From Cryptomeria japonica (taxonomy: Eukaryota > Streptophyta > Pinopsida > Cupressales > Cupressaceae): DNA of 64,000 nucleotides. The DNA lies in the NCBI RefSeq assembly GCF_030272615.1, contig NW_026728917.1:372001-436000 (forward strand), given 5' to 3'. This document shows, piece by piece, positions 1 to 9,740 of this stretch. Under the pieces are notes generated by a model that worked only from the letters and a program-made list of their open reading frames with translations, ran no database searches and was not told where the DNA came from. The translations under genes were made by a program, and so were the position numbers. The first letter of the stretch is position 1. Each line of letters begins with the position of its first letter.

Positions 1-536
1 GTGTAGTGCCTATGGAGATGGGAGAGGGAGCCATAGGTGGAGGAGAGGTTCCTATGGAGATGGGAGGGGGAGAGATAGGTGGAGGAGATGGAGATGTATG
101 GGAGTATATGATTTTACACTCACAGACTCGGTTAGAGGATAGCGAGGCAGAGATTGCAGCTAGAGATGTCCAACTATTTGCATGGGAGGTGGAGCTGACT
201 GTAGTGAGGAAAGAGAGAGATGATCTGGTGGACAGGTTGAGGGAGGTGCAGGATAGAGTCCAAGTCTTGGAGGGAGCATAGGCATAGGGTCCAACTGAGG
301 TGGTGTTGAGGGAGATGTGACAGGCAAGTGGAGAGATTGACTATTGGTGGGGAATATATGAGCTGGTTGTGCCAGTTAGTCAGCAAGCACTGAGCTATTC
401 TAAGATGCGGTGGGCAAGATCAAAGTGGTCACAGAGGGCTCAGAGAAGTGGGGGTGTTATGGGTCCTCCTCAGTGAGGTGGTGGGGGAGGAGTAGGGGGT
501 AGTCGTGGTGCAGCATCTGGCCAGAGTGCCATTTGA
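1..536 (+). pseudogene. Plant mobile domain (PMD) frame, 3' tail, copy 1
   Basis: This is the C-terminal end of the decayed PMD reading frame that is complete at 27505-29463. It holds the glycine/methionine-rich linker (about 6-90), then an acidic coiled-coil-like segment ending near 279, then a stop-interrupted tail running to 536. The 5' part lies outside the window. Nothing suggests it is translated. Confidence 0.6.
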
Positions 537-1494
537 GATATTTTAGGTACTTGTTACATTATTATTTTGGACTGTGACTTGGATGGATTTTGGTAGTCGA
601 TATATTTTGACATCATTGTACTATGATACATGTAATCTTTTTTTTTAATGTGATATATGAAGAGATCCCATGCTTTGATATTATATGCATATGTATGATG
701 ACACCTATATTGTTGATACAGGATGATGATTATGAGTTATGCTTAGATTCATGCTATGGATGATTTGATTACTATATATACATGGTGATGATATGATTTC
801 TAGATGCATGCTATGGATGATTTGTCTAATTATGTGGATGCAGGTAGAAGATGGACGATGCTTGTGGTAATGATGTTAATTATGATGTAATGATGATGAT
901 GTATGCAAAAATAATGAGTTGAAATAATGCATAATGATGTTTGTGATAGATAATACTTGTTCATTTTTTATGATATGATATGAGTAAATGATGCATGTTG
1001 TAAGATGAATCTAAGTGAATCAAATGTGTATGCAAATGTGATGTATGAATGCACTTTAAATGGATGAACAAATGTTGATACAAATGTTTATGTATGAATG
1101 CACTTAAATGAATGTATCTAAATGATGTAATGTTTATGAGATGTATTTAAAATTAATCTAAATGACTAAAATGATTCAAAACATAACTAAGTGATAAATG
1201 AGATTGAAATGATAATGCAAATAAATGCAAATAGGGGATAAAGAATAATGAATAACTGCACCTTAATGCAATTAAAGGATAATGAATAACTGCACCTTAG
1301 TGCAATTGGAGGATAATGCATGCATCTCATGAATCTAGATGAAACAAAATGGGGAAAAATGCACCTATGAAATGAATTCTAAATGAACTTAAAGGATGAT
1401 GAAAGGAATGCATATTTAAAATGAATGCACTACATGGATGAATGAATGTTCTTTATAACAAATTCACTTAAATGAAATGCAACTAAATTATAGT
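537..1494. other. AT-rich spacer, no gene
   Basis: There is no reading frame of note. The sequence is dominated by repeated ATG/AATG-like words such as gatgat and gaatgcac. It contains a 34-bp direct duplication at 1243-1310. It separates the PMD frame from the plus-strand gypsy LTR and recurs at 29464-30421 and 58381-59338. It may be untranslated retroelement DNA, but I cannot prove that. Confidence 0.5.
1243..1310. repeat. 34-bp tandem duplication (two copies)
   Basis: Two adjacent 34-bp copies share aataactgcacctta and differ by a few bases. The same pair occurs at 30170-30237 and 59087-59154 in the other units. Confidence 0.8.
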
Positions 1495-2280
1495 TGTAGA
1501 CACCTAAAATTGTTTAGTCTAATTAAATAAATATCTTTATTTATTTAATTATTTTAAGCCTAATTCTTCTATTAATTAAATAAATCTTTATTTATTTAAC
1601 TAATTCATTTATCCTCTTTTAGCCTTATTTCTCATTTAAATAAATACTTTTATTTATTTAAATTATCCTTTTCCTAAATTAAATAGATATCTTATTTATT
1701 TAATTGATCCCACTTCCTCTATTAATTAAATAAATCTTTATTTATTTAATTAATTCATTAACCTTTTCTACCCATGACACATGTCATTCATCTCTTAATT
1801 CCTACACTACCTACCCTTTCATTATTTTCTTATTTTCTCTACCTACCCTCTAATCCTAGCTGACTATTTATCTCTTACACCTCCAATCTTATCCCTCCAT
1901 TTCCTACAGTGTCTTCTATATAAGAGGACACTTCCTTCATTATCAACCCTGATTAGTTGACTTCTCAACTACATTACACTTTCAAACTTGCATATGCGAT
2001 CAAGCCTACTTTCAACCACATTTCCGTTCTTTGTTGAGCTCTTGTGCACATATAAAATCTAAGAGCAAATATATCAAGCAAGATAAATGGAGATAGGAAG
2101 AATGGAGATCTAAACCCTATTGGACATGTGATGGTATAATCTTTGTGATTTCATTTGATTTGCATTGTCTTAGGTAATCTTCATAAGTTATGGTGGATCT
2201 TTGTTGTTGTTAGGCTAGGGTTTTGTGGTTGAATTCATTTAGTCTTTCAATATTGTTGTTTTCCATTTTCACCATATACA
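1495..2280 (+). mobile_element. Ty3/gypsy LTR with primer-binding site, copy 1
   Basis: The LTR begins TGTAGACACC and ends ATACA, about 786 bp. Its first 260 bp hold about five AT palindromes of the type attaaataaat...atttatttaatt. A TATA-like stretch (ctatataag) lies near 1916. Immediately after the end, the TGG-starting sequence TGGCACGCCCCATGG at 2284 sits where a tRNA primer-binding site belongs, so this is a 5' LTR in plus orientation followed by gag-protease. No matching 3' LTR is seen, so the element is truncated. Confidence 0.65.
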
Positions 2281-2700
2281 TTTTGGCACGCCCCATGGGA
2301 CATAGATTTTTGTTAGATCTATGTTTTTTGCAGGTTTTTCTAACCCTATATTGCTGTTTTGTAAAACAATTTGGAGAAAACCTTGTGCAGCTAGGGTTTT
2401 GGACACAAAATCAAGATCTTGGAGAGATTTGATCCTATCTCACAAACGTATTAGAATTTTTGCACAGAATTTTATTGGCAAGTTGAAGACAGTATCAATA
2501 GATTTCAATCCAAAATTTAGAATTTTTGGAGCACATTTTCATTTTCTATGAATTTTTTATGATTTTTCATAAACAATTAATTTTGAGAGCAAATCAGTGA
2601 ATTGTTCGGGTTTTCTTACATTTTTGGAAATATCTCATAATTATACACAACATCTGTTCTTTGTGATTTTAATTTTGATGCAAAAAAATTCTTAAAAAAT

Positions 2701-4344
2701 CAGATCTTTAAAGATCCATTCCCAAAACATGACAAGGAAAAAGCTAAAGCCATAGATGAGCAAACCAACTATACCAAAGAATCCTATAACTATGATTCAA
2801 TTGTTGATCACATTTCAATGGACAATTATGTCTCTACCATTATCATCAAGGACAAAACGCATGAGAATTCTACCCAAAGACCCAAGGTTGTCCTGAAAGG
2901 AATTAGATCTTCTTCCGAACCTACCTCTTAGTGTAATGTTACAACTCATCGAGGAAAATTCACTTTACAAGGTGCTCCAGCTAAAAAGACTACTTCCTTA
3001 TCAACCAAACTTGAGTATGACCTTGTAGAACAGTTAGGGAAGAAACCCACACCTATCTCCATCCTTGAACTTTTACGCATATCCCCTGCACATAAGGCCA
3101 TTCTTGACAAAACCTTGAGAGACACTTCCATCCCTATTGATCTAAACATGGACCAGTTTCAATCCTTGGTGGGATACCTTTCTGTTCCACACTCCCTTAC
3201 ATTCACAGAAGCTGATGACGCCTCTGTGAGCCAACCACATAATGCACCTTTACACATTGAAACCTTCCTACATAAACATTGAATAAAGCGAGTCTTGATA
3301 GATGGAGGAGCAGGTCTAAACATTTGTACATTGAGCACTATCAAACAATTGGGATATTCTGATAAAGCTGTGAATTCTACAAACAAAATTACCATCAAAG
3401 CATATGATGATGAAGAGCATTCATCCAAAGGCATAGTCACTTTACCTCTTAGAGTTGGGCCAATTACAAAAGATGAGGTTTGTCAAGTCCTTGACCTCGA
3501 TCTCACATACAACATATTGCTAGGACGTCCATGGATTCATGAGATGAGCGCATTACCATCTACATACCATCGATGTATCAAGTTTTCACACAATGGAGTT
3601 GAAGTTATCATCAAAGCTGATCCTAACCCATTCATATATTGCAACAATCTATGACCTAGATCAGAAATAACAATCCCAATCAATTTAGAGGCTATTCCTT
3701 CATCAACTTATGTGGATCCAGAATCATTAAAGGCTTCTACATCCAAACAAATAGAGCTAAAAGAAAAATTCAAGATTAAAGACATGAGATGTGGTGAGTA
3801 TATCTGTCATGCTGATCAACTCCCACTATCTCCTAAGACATTCAGTCGACAGGAACAACCTACAAAAAATTTGCAATGCCAAGGAATTGGGTGTGAACCA
3901 CCTAGTGTTGTGGCTACTATGTCTGAATGCAAATCACCTCTAGTGCTGCAAGCAGCTCTTGATATCAATAGTCCTAAGAGTGGTTCCAACAAAGAATCTA
4001 TTGAGCATATCACCAACCCTCTTGATAACTCACATAGCTTTACCATATCATCCACTTATTCCATTTCCAGTCCTCTCCCAGACTTGGATCAACAAGAATT
4101 ACAAAAGCCCTTACTAATTGGGGATGAAAAATTAAGCCTTGAAAAGAAAAAACTAAAAGTGAAAACTAAAGAAAAGTCTTTTAGTTCAAATCAAAATCAA
4201 AAGCTATTGGACTCTGAAAAAATCAAGGTCAAGGATAAAAATCCTATGAAAGAAAAAGAACAAGAGTTGATCTCCCCTAATATCAAAATAACTGGGGGCA
4301 AAAGTTCTACAATTTTAAGTCAAAAAGCATACTTGTTGATCTGA
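2701..4344 (+). pseudogene. Gypsy gag-protease fragment with in-frame stops, copy 1
   Basis: One frame runs from 2701 to the stop at 4342-4344 and is broken only by stops at 2929, 3280 and 3652, with no frameshift. The retropepsin-like part lies at about 3290-3650. It shows the active-site word VLIDGGAGLN and, later, the conserved ILLGRPW. Downstream is a lysine-rich linker with no recognisable reverse transcriptase. Most of gag and all of RT, RNase H and integrase are missing. The fragment follows the 5' LTR by about 420 bp, which fits an internally deleted Ty3/gypsy element. Each stop is one C-to-T or G-to-A step from a sense codon. 4345-4580 looks like further decayed retroelement DNA. Confidence 0.75.
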
Positions 4345-4591
4345 AGTCTCTATCATGTCATGATACTTTCACTTCTTTTCACAAGCATAAGCCTTCATCA
4401 CTCATCCACTTGTTCCACACATTCTTTCCCTTCTAGCAATACATCATGGACCTTTAAGGGAGCTTCCTTGAGGGACTTTGTTATCAGGGATGCTGAAACT
4501 TCTTTAGGTGATTGTGGTATTGTTGCCTTTAAAAAAGAATCTTGTTATTACAATATTCAACATAATTATTAAATTGATACAAGAAGGATTT

Positions 4592-5581
4592 CTAAATTGT
4601 CACCTCTTGGAGAGGCTTTTTTATGATGAAACCTTGTTCAAGTATGGTGGAGGACTGAAATGAGCTGCTGCACCCATTTATCGTGCATTTGGTTGGACAA
4701 TATTTCTCATTGCACTGATGTGCTTTATGGTTCGATTCAATCGCCACAACACAGGGATTAATGCAGCTTGGAAGAGAGCATTTTCTGTTGCACATATGTT
4801 GAGGGGAATCGCACTTGTGCTGGCCAGGCTGCCCTGGCCACAGAGAACATTTCTCATTACAATTTGAAGATGTCTCATATAAGTAACAGCTCTGGCCACA
4901 TGTATGATTTTTCCTTTTGCAATTGTGATTTCCTTCATGCCCTGCTAAATCCCCGCATAAGCTTAAGCTGTCTCCTTCTCGAGTACAATAACTGCAGTTT
5001 TCTGTACACAAATGACTCCCCATGCAAGAATGACGGTCACCATGCCCTTTCTCCATCACACATCTCCAGAAGCAAACAGAACATTTGCATCCACAAACTA
5101 ATAGTCCTTGCTTTACTTTGCCAAGAGCTACATTAGCCTCTAGCTGCAACCTTTGCTCCTCGTCATCATCACAGAAATCTGTGGTGTTTGAACTTATAGA
5201 AGACTCCCCGACAGCAACAGGAAAATCAGGAACTCCTTCCTGTGTGTTGAAATTATCCAAAACCCTTAATTCTTCATTTGTATCTGTCACAGAAAGGCAT
5301 CCCATGTGGACCGCAGACGTAAGATTTCTCCTCAGGATATCAACTGTCATAGCCACTCGCTTGCTGTCAATATCAGTCCAGTCCTTGGCTGCAATCTGAG
5401 CTATAATAAGCTTCAGATCCCTCATGAAGGTGAATCCACTGTAATAGCAAGAATCGATTCTTTATGTCACCGCTTCTGCTAGCTCACTCAGGCTCTCTCT
5501 ATAATACTCAGATCTATTATAAGGAGCCATAGCAGCAATCTCGACCTTTCCGTCGTACATTTTAAAAATGAAATTGTTCAT
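4592..5581 (-). pseudogene. Cys/His-rich zinc-binding protein fragment, copy 1
   Basis: On the minus strand, one frame reads from an ATG at 5581 (alternative at 5560) to the stop at 4592, interrupted by a TAA at 5464-5462. The first part contains NRSEYYRESLSEL and, after the stop, a helical segment near MRDLKLIIAQIAAKDW. An acidic linker follows, then about 150 residues dense in Cys and His with spacings such as CGCKCSVCFWRC, HLCTENCSYC and HKCDSPQHMCNRKC. This is the style of NFX1-type zinc fingers, and also of the Cys-rich tails of some very large GTPase-like proteins. I do not recognise a specific orthologue. No GTPase or RING part is present nearby. The 32 bp around the internal stop end in a splice-like acceptor, but that is too short to be an intron, so this is most likely a pseudogene. 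Confidence 0.5.
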
Positions 5582-5802
5582 TTGTGCTTTCCTACACAAT
5601 GATCCTGATAGTTGCATTTATAATTATCTGAAATTTAACTTTCATTAAATCAAAATAAAGAACTATTAGATCTTCATACAACTTCGCTTCCACCGACTTT
5701 CTCAACAACAACTCAAACCAATCACACCTCCTTCCTACCACTCCCGACAGGAACTTCGCTGCTTGCAGCTCTCGCTAAAAAAGGGTTTGGGTGGTACATC
5801 AT

Positions 5803-5932
5803 GGCGCTTGCTATGAGGCCCTTTAAACAGCACCCCATAGCTCCCTACTTCATAGGTTGCACGATGCTGCAGGAGGAGGCTAGGAAGTAGGGGGCCATGG
5901 GGTGCTGTTTAAAGGACCCCATAGCCAGCGCC
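5803..5932. ncRNA. Candidate miRNA-like foldback (130 nt), copy 1
   Basis: A near-perfect inverted repeat: arm 1 (about 5803-5856) and the reverse complement of arm 2 (about 5880-5932) match at about 47 of 53 positions, and the rest are mostly G:U-compatible or single mismatches. Both arms contain CCTTTAAACAGCACCCCAT in the same sense after reverse complementing. The loop is about 25 nt. Length and arm symmetry fit a young plant MIRNA precursor or a small inverted duplication. Which strand is transcribed cannot be seen. Confidence 0.4.
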
Positions 5933-6864
5933 TAAAAACAGATGAGACGATATGTACGTACGGCTCATTAGGCACATTACCAAGTAAACACTATCATTAA
6001 AGTCTAGTTAAACTCCGTCAGTAGTTCGATCGTGCACACAGATCAACTTGATTGTTTTCCTGTGCATTAATGACCTTATTTCAGAGTTCACATGCCAAGC
6101 GATGCAACTAGCAACTGATGAAAATGATCCTGAGATCAACTTAGAGGTGTACTGTAAAAACACAGTTGTAAAGCATCTGCATTTTGCAGGGATTTCTCAC
6201 ATGCGCAAAGTTGATAATTATAGCGCTTTCATCATTAAAGAGCCAAGTTCCACTAATTGACAAAATTGTCATGTGAGCTCTGAAACGAAGCCAAGTCCTG
6301 TAGAGAAAAACTGGTGAGTTGATATGTACGTACCGCTCAAATATGGAGTTTTGTTAGCGTGGCAAGGACATTTGGTTGCAGCAGAGCAATAGCACAAATG
6401 TTGTTCAGTTCAGTGTTTAAATGGTGATTTGCATTTTAGATAGTTCATTTATTATGCGGATGATAATGTTGAAGTAGTTATATTAAAGAATTGATCAGTA
6501 TTTGTATAAAAGATTAATAATAGTTGTATGATAGACCTAAAACGGAAAAGTAATGAGCAATGTATTTGTGCATAGATGATCATCTATTAGTTCTTCCGCA
6601 CAATTTCAATAATATTTGAAGGTCTCTTAAACATTAGGTTATATATTTTATTGGAAATGTTTATTAAAATATTAATATTTCATATTTTAATAAATTTGGT
6701 TCACATTTTATTATCAAATAATTGTAGAATTAAATAATATGGAGCCCTTTAACTTGCACATTCTAATCTTAAACCTAATAATCACCATTAAAGATTCCTA
6801 CCTCATTCTTATACTCTTGCCTCTTGTCACTAATTACAAATCTCAATCTTCTAGCTACATTTAC
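5933..6864. other. Gene-poor stretch with an imperfect 19-bp direct repeat
   Basis: No convincing gene. The word gatatgtacgtac[g/c]gctca occurs at 5949 and 6321, 372 bp apart. Between them lies a 70-codon open frame (6048-6260) without recognisable similarity. From about 6420 the DNA is AT-rich. Confidence 0.4.
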
Positions 6865-7134
6865 AATGACTAGGCTTAACTATATTAATTTGCAAGCGAG
6901 GATACAAACATACATCTTTGTCCATCTAGAATAAGTTGAAGAGTTATTGGAAGAGGAGACCATGATATAAGCATGATCACTCTAGGCTATGGAAGTGGGA
7001 ATGACTAGGCTTAACTATATTAATTTGCAGCGAGGATACAAACATACATCTTTGTCCATCTAGAATAAGTTGAAGAGTTATTGGAAGAGGAGACCATGAT
7101 ATAAGCATGATCACTCTAGGCTATGGAAGTGGGA
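6865..7134. repeat. 135-bp tandem duplication, copy 1
   Basis: Two adjacent copies (6865-6999 and 7000-7134) start aatgactaggcttaac and differ by a 2-to-1 base indel (tgcaagcg versus tgcagcg). The high identity implies a fairly recent local event that predates the 28.9-kb duplication, because both units carry it. Confidence 0.9.
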
Positions 7135-7881
7135 AATTTCAACCACACCAGCTACTTGAGCGATTCATAAATTATGATTATGTGTGCCTATAGCCACTCC
7201 CAACCTCACTTCTTTCCTTGATTTGATCCTACCAAAACCAACATCCTACTATTTCTCATTCAATTCCACAATGAAATATCAATTGTAAATACTACAATCA
7301 TTATGTATAAATGATGTCATGTATCCATTTTCTAGTAAATTGTTTATAAATTGTGTTTTATTTACATACATGAATTTAATGCTCCCTTACCTTCTATAGA
7401 TCCTTTTGATATTGCAATTGAACTTAACCTAAATGTTTTATCATATCAATTGAGCACACATTTACATGATTGGTTTTATGTGGTAGTATTTTAAGTCATT
7501 TAATTGCATTCATTTTACATCTCTAATCCCTCAAACAATATTTCTTATTTAAGAATGTTAAAGGAGGATCAACATAAAAAAATTGGATTTTGTGCACAAA
7601 AAACGAAAGATGAAATCATATTTGAGGGTCCTTGCTTACTATATTTGATCCTTGTATGGTTTTGAGAGGTTGAACTAGAAAAACTTATCTCCTTGTGACA
7701 TAATGAGAACTCTTCAAAAAAAAAAAAATGGCTAGTCTGTAGATATTCAAAGTAGTGAAAGCCAAGTTCCACATGGAAACAAGAAACAAAGTAGAACAAG
7801 TTACTACATATTGTTAAATATGTATTTATATGATGAGTTTATGGTCTTAGATCTAAGTTGGAGGTCTACACTTAGTAGGAG

Positions 7882-7884
<3 letters not shown>
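7135..7884. other. AT-rich DNA, no gene seen
   Basis: Only short chance open frames. No domain, LTR signature or RNA gene is evident. Confidence 0.5.

Positions 7885-7956
<72 letters not shown>
7885..7956. repeat. (GA)n microsatellite, about 36 repeats, copy 1
   Basis: An uninterrupted GA tract of about 72 nt. Copy 2 has about 62 nt at 36812-36873. This is the only length difference found between the two complete 28.9-kb units. Confidence 0.95.
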
Positions 7957-7959
<3 letters not shown>

Positions 7960-8951
7960 TTTAATTAAAAGGTAGTTTCTTTTATCCTATAAATTTCAAT
8001 TTAGATTTTGTAGTTTGAAATTTAATTTATTATATAAATAAAATTCAAAATACAATTATTAGTATTTTAATTATTATTTGTCTTAGACATTTTTAATTAC
8101 ATGTCTTAGATAGGTTGTTACATGCACGAAACCAGATCAAAGCCTTAGACGAGATGCTTAAGTCTTGAAGCCAAACAATATATATAAATAGATGTCGACT
8201 CATCCTATTTTTCAACTTCTTTAAGGTGGGTTGAATAGAATGATAAAACTTTCTAGACCTTTCAACCTTCCTTTTGATGCATTTTTTGATGAGTGGAACT
8301 AACATAATAGAACTTTCTAGACTATTCTGACTCTTCCTTCCTACATGGATCACACAACATAATACAACTTATTGTCCTATGAGAATTCATTTTTCTGTGG
8401 ATCGCCTAGCATGATATAGCTTGCTAGCTCGTAGAATCCATGTTACCTTGTTTCTCTCTCTCATAGATCACCCAACATAACACAACTTGCTAGTCTATGG
8501 CATCCACGTTTTCTCATTTCTTCTCCCCATGAACTCATAGCTTTGCTAGTTGTTGGATCACAAGTTCATTATTTGATGCATGCTCTTTCTCTTTCTAGGT
8601 GACTACTTGTGTTCTTGTAATAACATTCCGAGAATCAAATTAGTGGCTAAGACATTTTTATTTTTATTATTGAGGTCTCTTCAACTGGTTGACTTAGAGA
8701 TTTTTGTTTTAGTACTAATCCCTTTGTTTTGTGTCTTTTGTCTTTGATTTCCTTTTTTTGACTTTTTTTATTTTGTCTTGTTTTGTGTTCCCTTGCATGT
8801 GTTTGGATGAGTAAAGATCTTAAGATTGGGGGCTTGGTTCCTCAAAATTAGTGATGGCTTATCTCTTTGTGATCTTGCTCCTATTTTCTCCTCTCTTTTT
8901 TCCTCATCTTTCTACTTTATCGTGAGTATTTGCATAAAATCGTACTCTTGT
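7957..8951. other. Decayed DNA with degenerate 80-120-bp repeats
   Basis: Between 8220 and 8530 a degenerate motif recurs (variants of atcacccaacataacacaacttgctag). The last 350 bp, T-rich and ending just before a polypurine tract, looks like the untranslated 3' internal region of a plus-strand gypsy element. No coding domain is visible. Confidence 0.4.
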
Positions 8952-9740
8952 TAAAGTGGGGGATAAACATAACATCGTAAATTGTAATCGATATAATTCA
9001 CACCTCCTTCTTGTGGCCCTACTTTAGTTCATCCAATCCTAGTTCTTCCCTACACCTATTTTGGCTCATTTTACTTGAAATTTTATGTCACCTAATTGCA
9101 TGACCTAGTGGACCCCATCCTAGAATGTTGCTCTCCAAGATACAACCTTGTTTTTCCTATTTTGGGAGGAGAAGGGCGCTTGGGGGACCCCTATCTAGAC
9201 CAGGATGTCTTGGGTGCCATGGTCCCCCTTAAACAAGTCCTAAATTAAATAGGACTGGGCACTATGCCTCCTCAATTTATTTTTCTCCACATACCTCAAT
9301 GTAACCATTGGAGGTAAGCCTTACTGGTAATTTACCAATGAAACTATATATAAAGGCATCCTATCAATTAAATTTGATTATCATTTTCATACCCCATCAT
9401 TTGTGCATACACCAATCATTTGTTATCAAGCATTCTTAAGCACTCAAGGTAGGATTTCATCCCACCATATTCTTAAAACATCATGGAGAAAATTGTATCA
9501 TTCCTCATGCAAGCATGTATGTTCTATTAGGTCATGTTCATGTTATGTCAAGTCATGTTATTGCATTGACATATGTGATCACATTCAAAGAGGATTGCAC
9601 AATCAACTTCAATAAGTCATTACTGATTTGAGGTATTATGATATAGAATTTACTTTAGTATTTCAGTTACAAGTTGAATTTAATTCAAGGCTTTATCTCT
9701 TGAACTGGGGTTTAACCTTTAAGGCAAATCCCCATCAACA
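8952..9740 (+). mobile_element. Gypsy polypurine tract and 3' LTR remnant, copy 1
   Basis: A purine tract TAAAGTGGGGGATAAA starts at 8952, the place of a plus-strand polypurine tract just before a 3' LTR. Downstream DNA has LTR features: a good TATA box (actatatataaagg) at about 9341 and a transcribed-region style typical of conifer gypsy LTRs. The 3' edge is uncertain, near 9740. No second LTR is visible, so it is a remnant or solo-type LTR. Confidence 0.5.

Noticed and set aside
2223-2551. Plus-strand frames across the LTR end
   Set aside because: They run through the LTR border and the primer-binding site, with no domain; chance frames in LTR DNA.
4678-5399. Overlapping frames in other phases over the Cys-rich fragment, both strands
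   Set aside because: The Cys/His pattern belongs to the minus-strand frame ending at 4592. The others are shadows.
5433-5464. Possible 32-bp intron removing the TAA in the Cys-rich frame
   Set aside because: The acceptor-like ttacag looks real, but 32 bp is too short for a plant intron.
6048-6260. 70-codon plus-strand open frame
   Set aside because: No recognisable domain, no splice context, and length within chance. Kept only as a note.
7885-7956. GA tract as a GAGA-type regulatory site
   Set aside because: No gene start is near it, and its length varies between copies; treated as a plain microsatellite.
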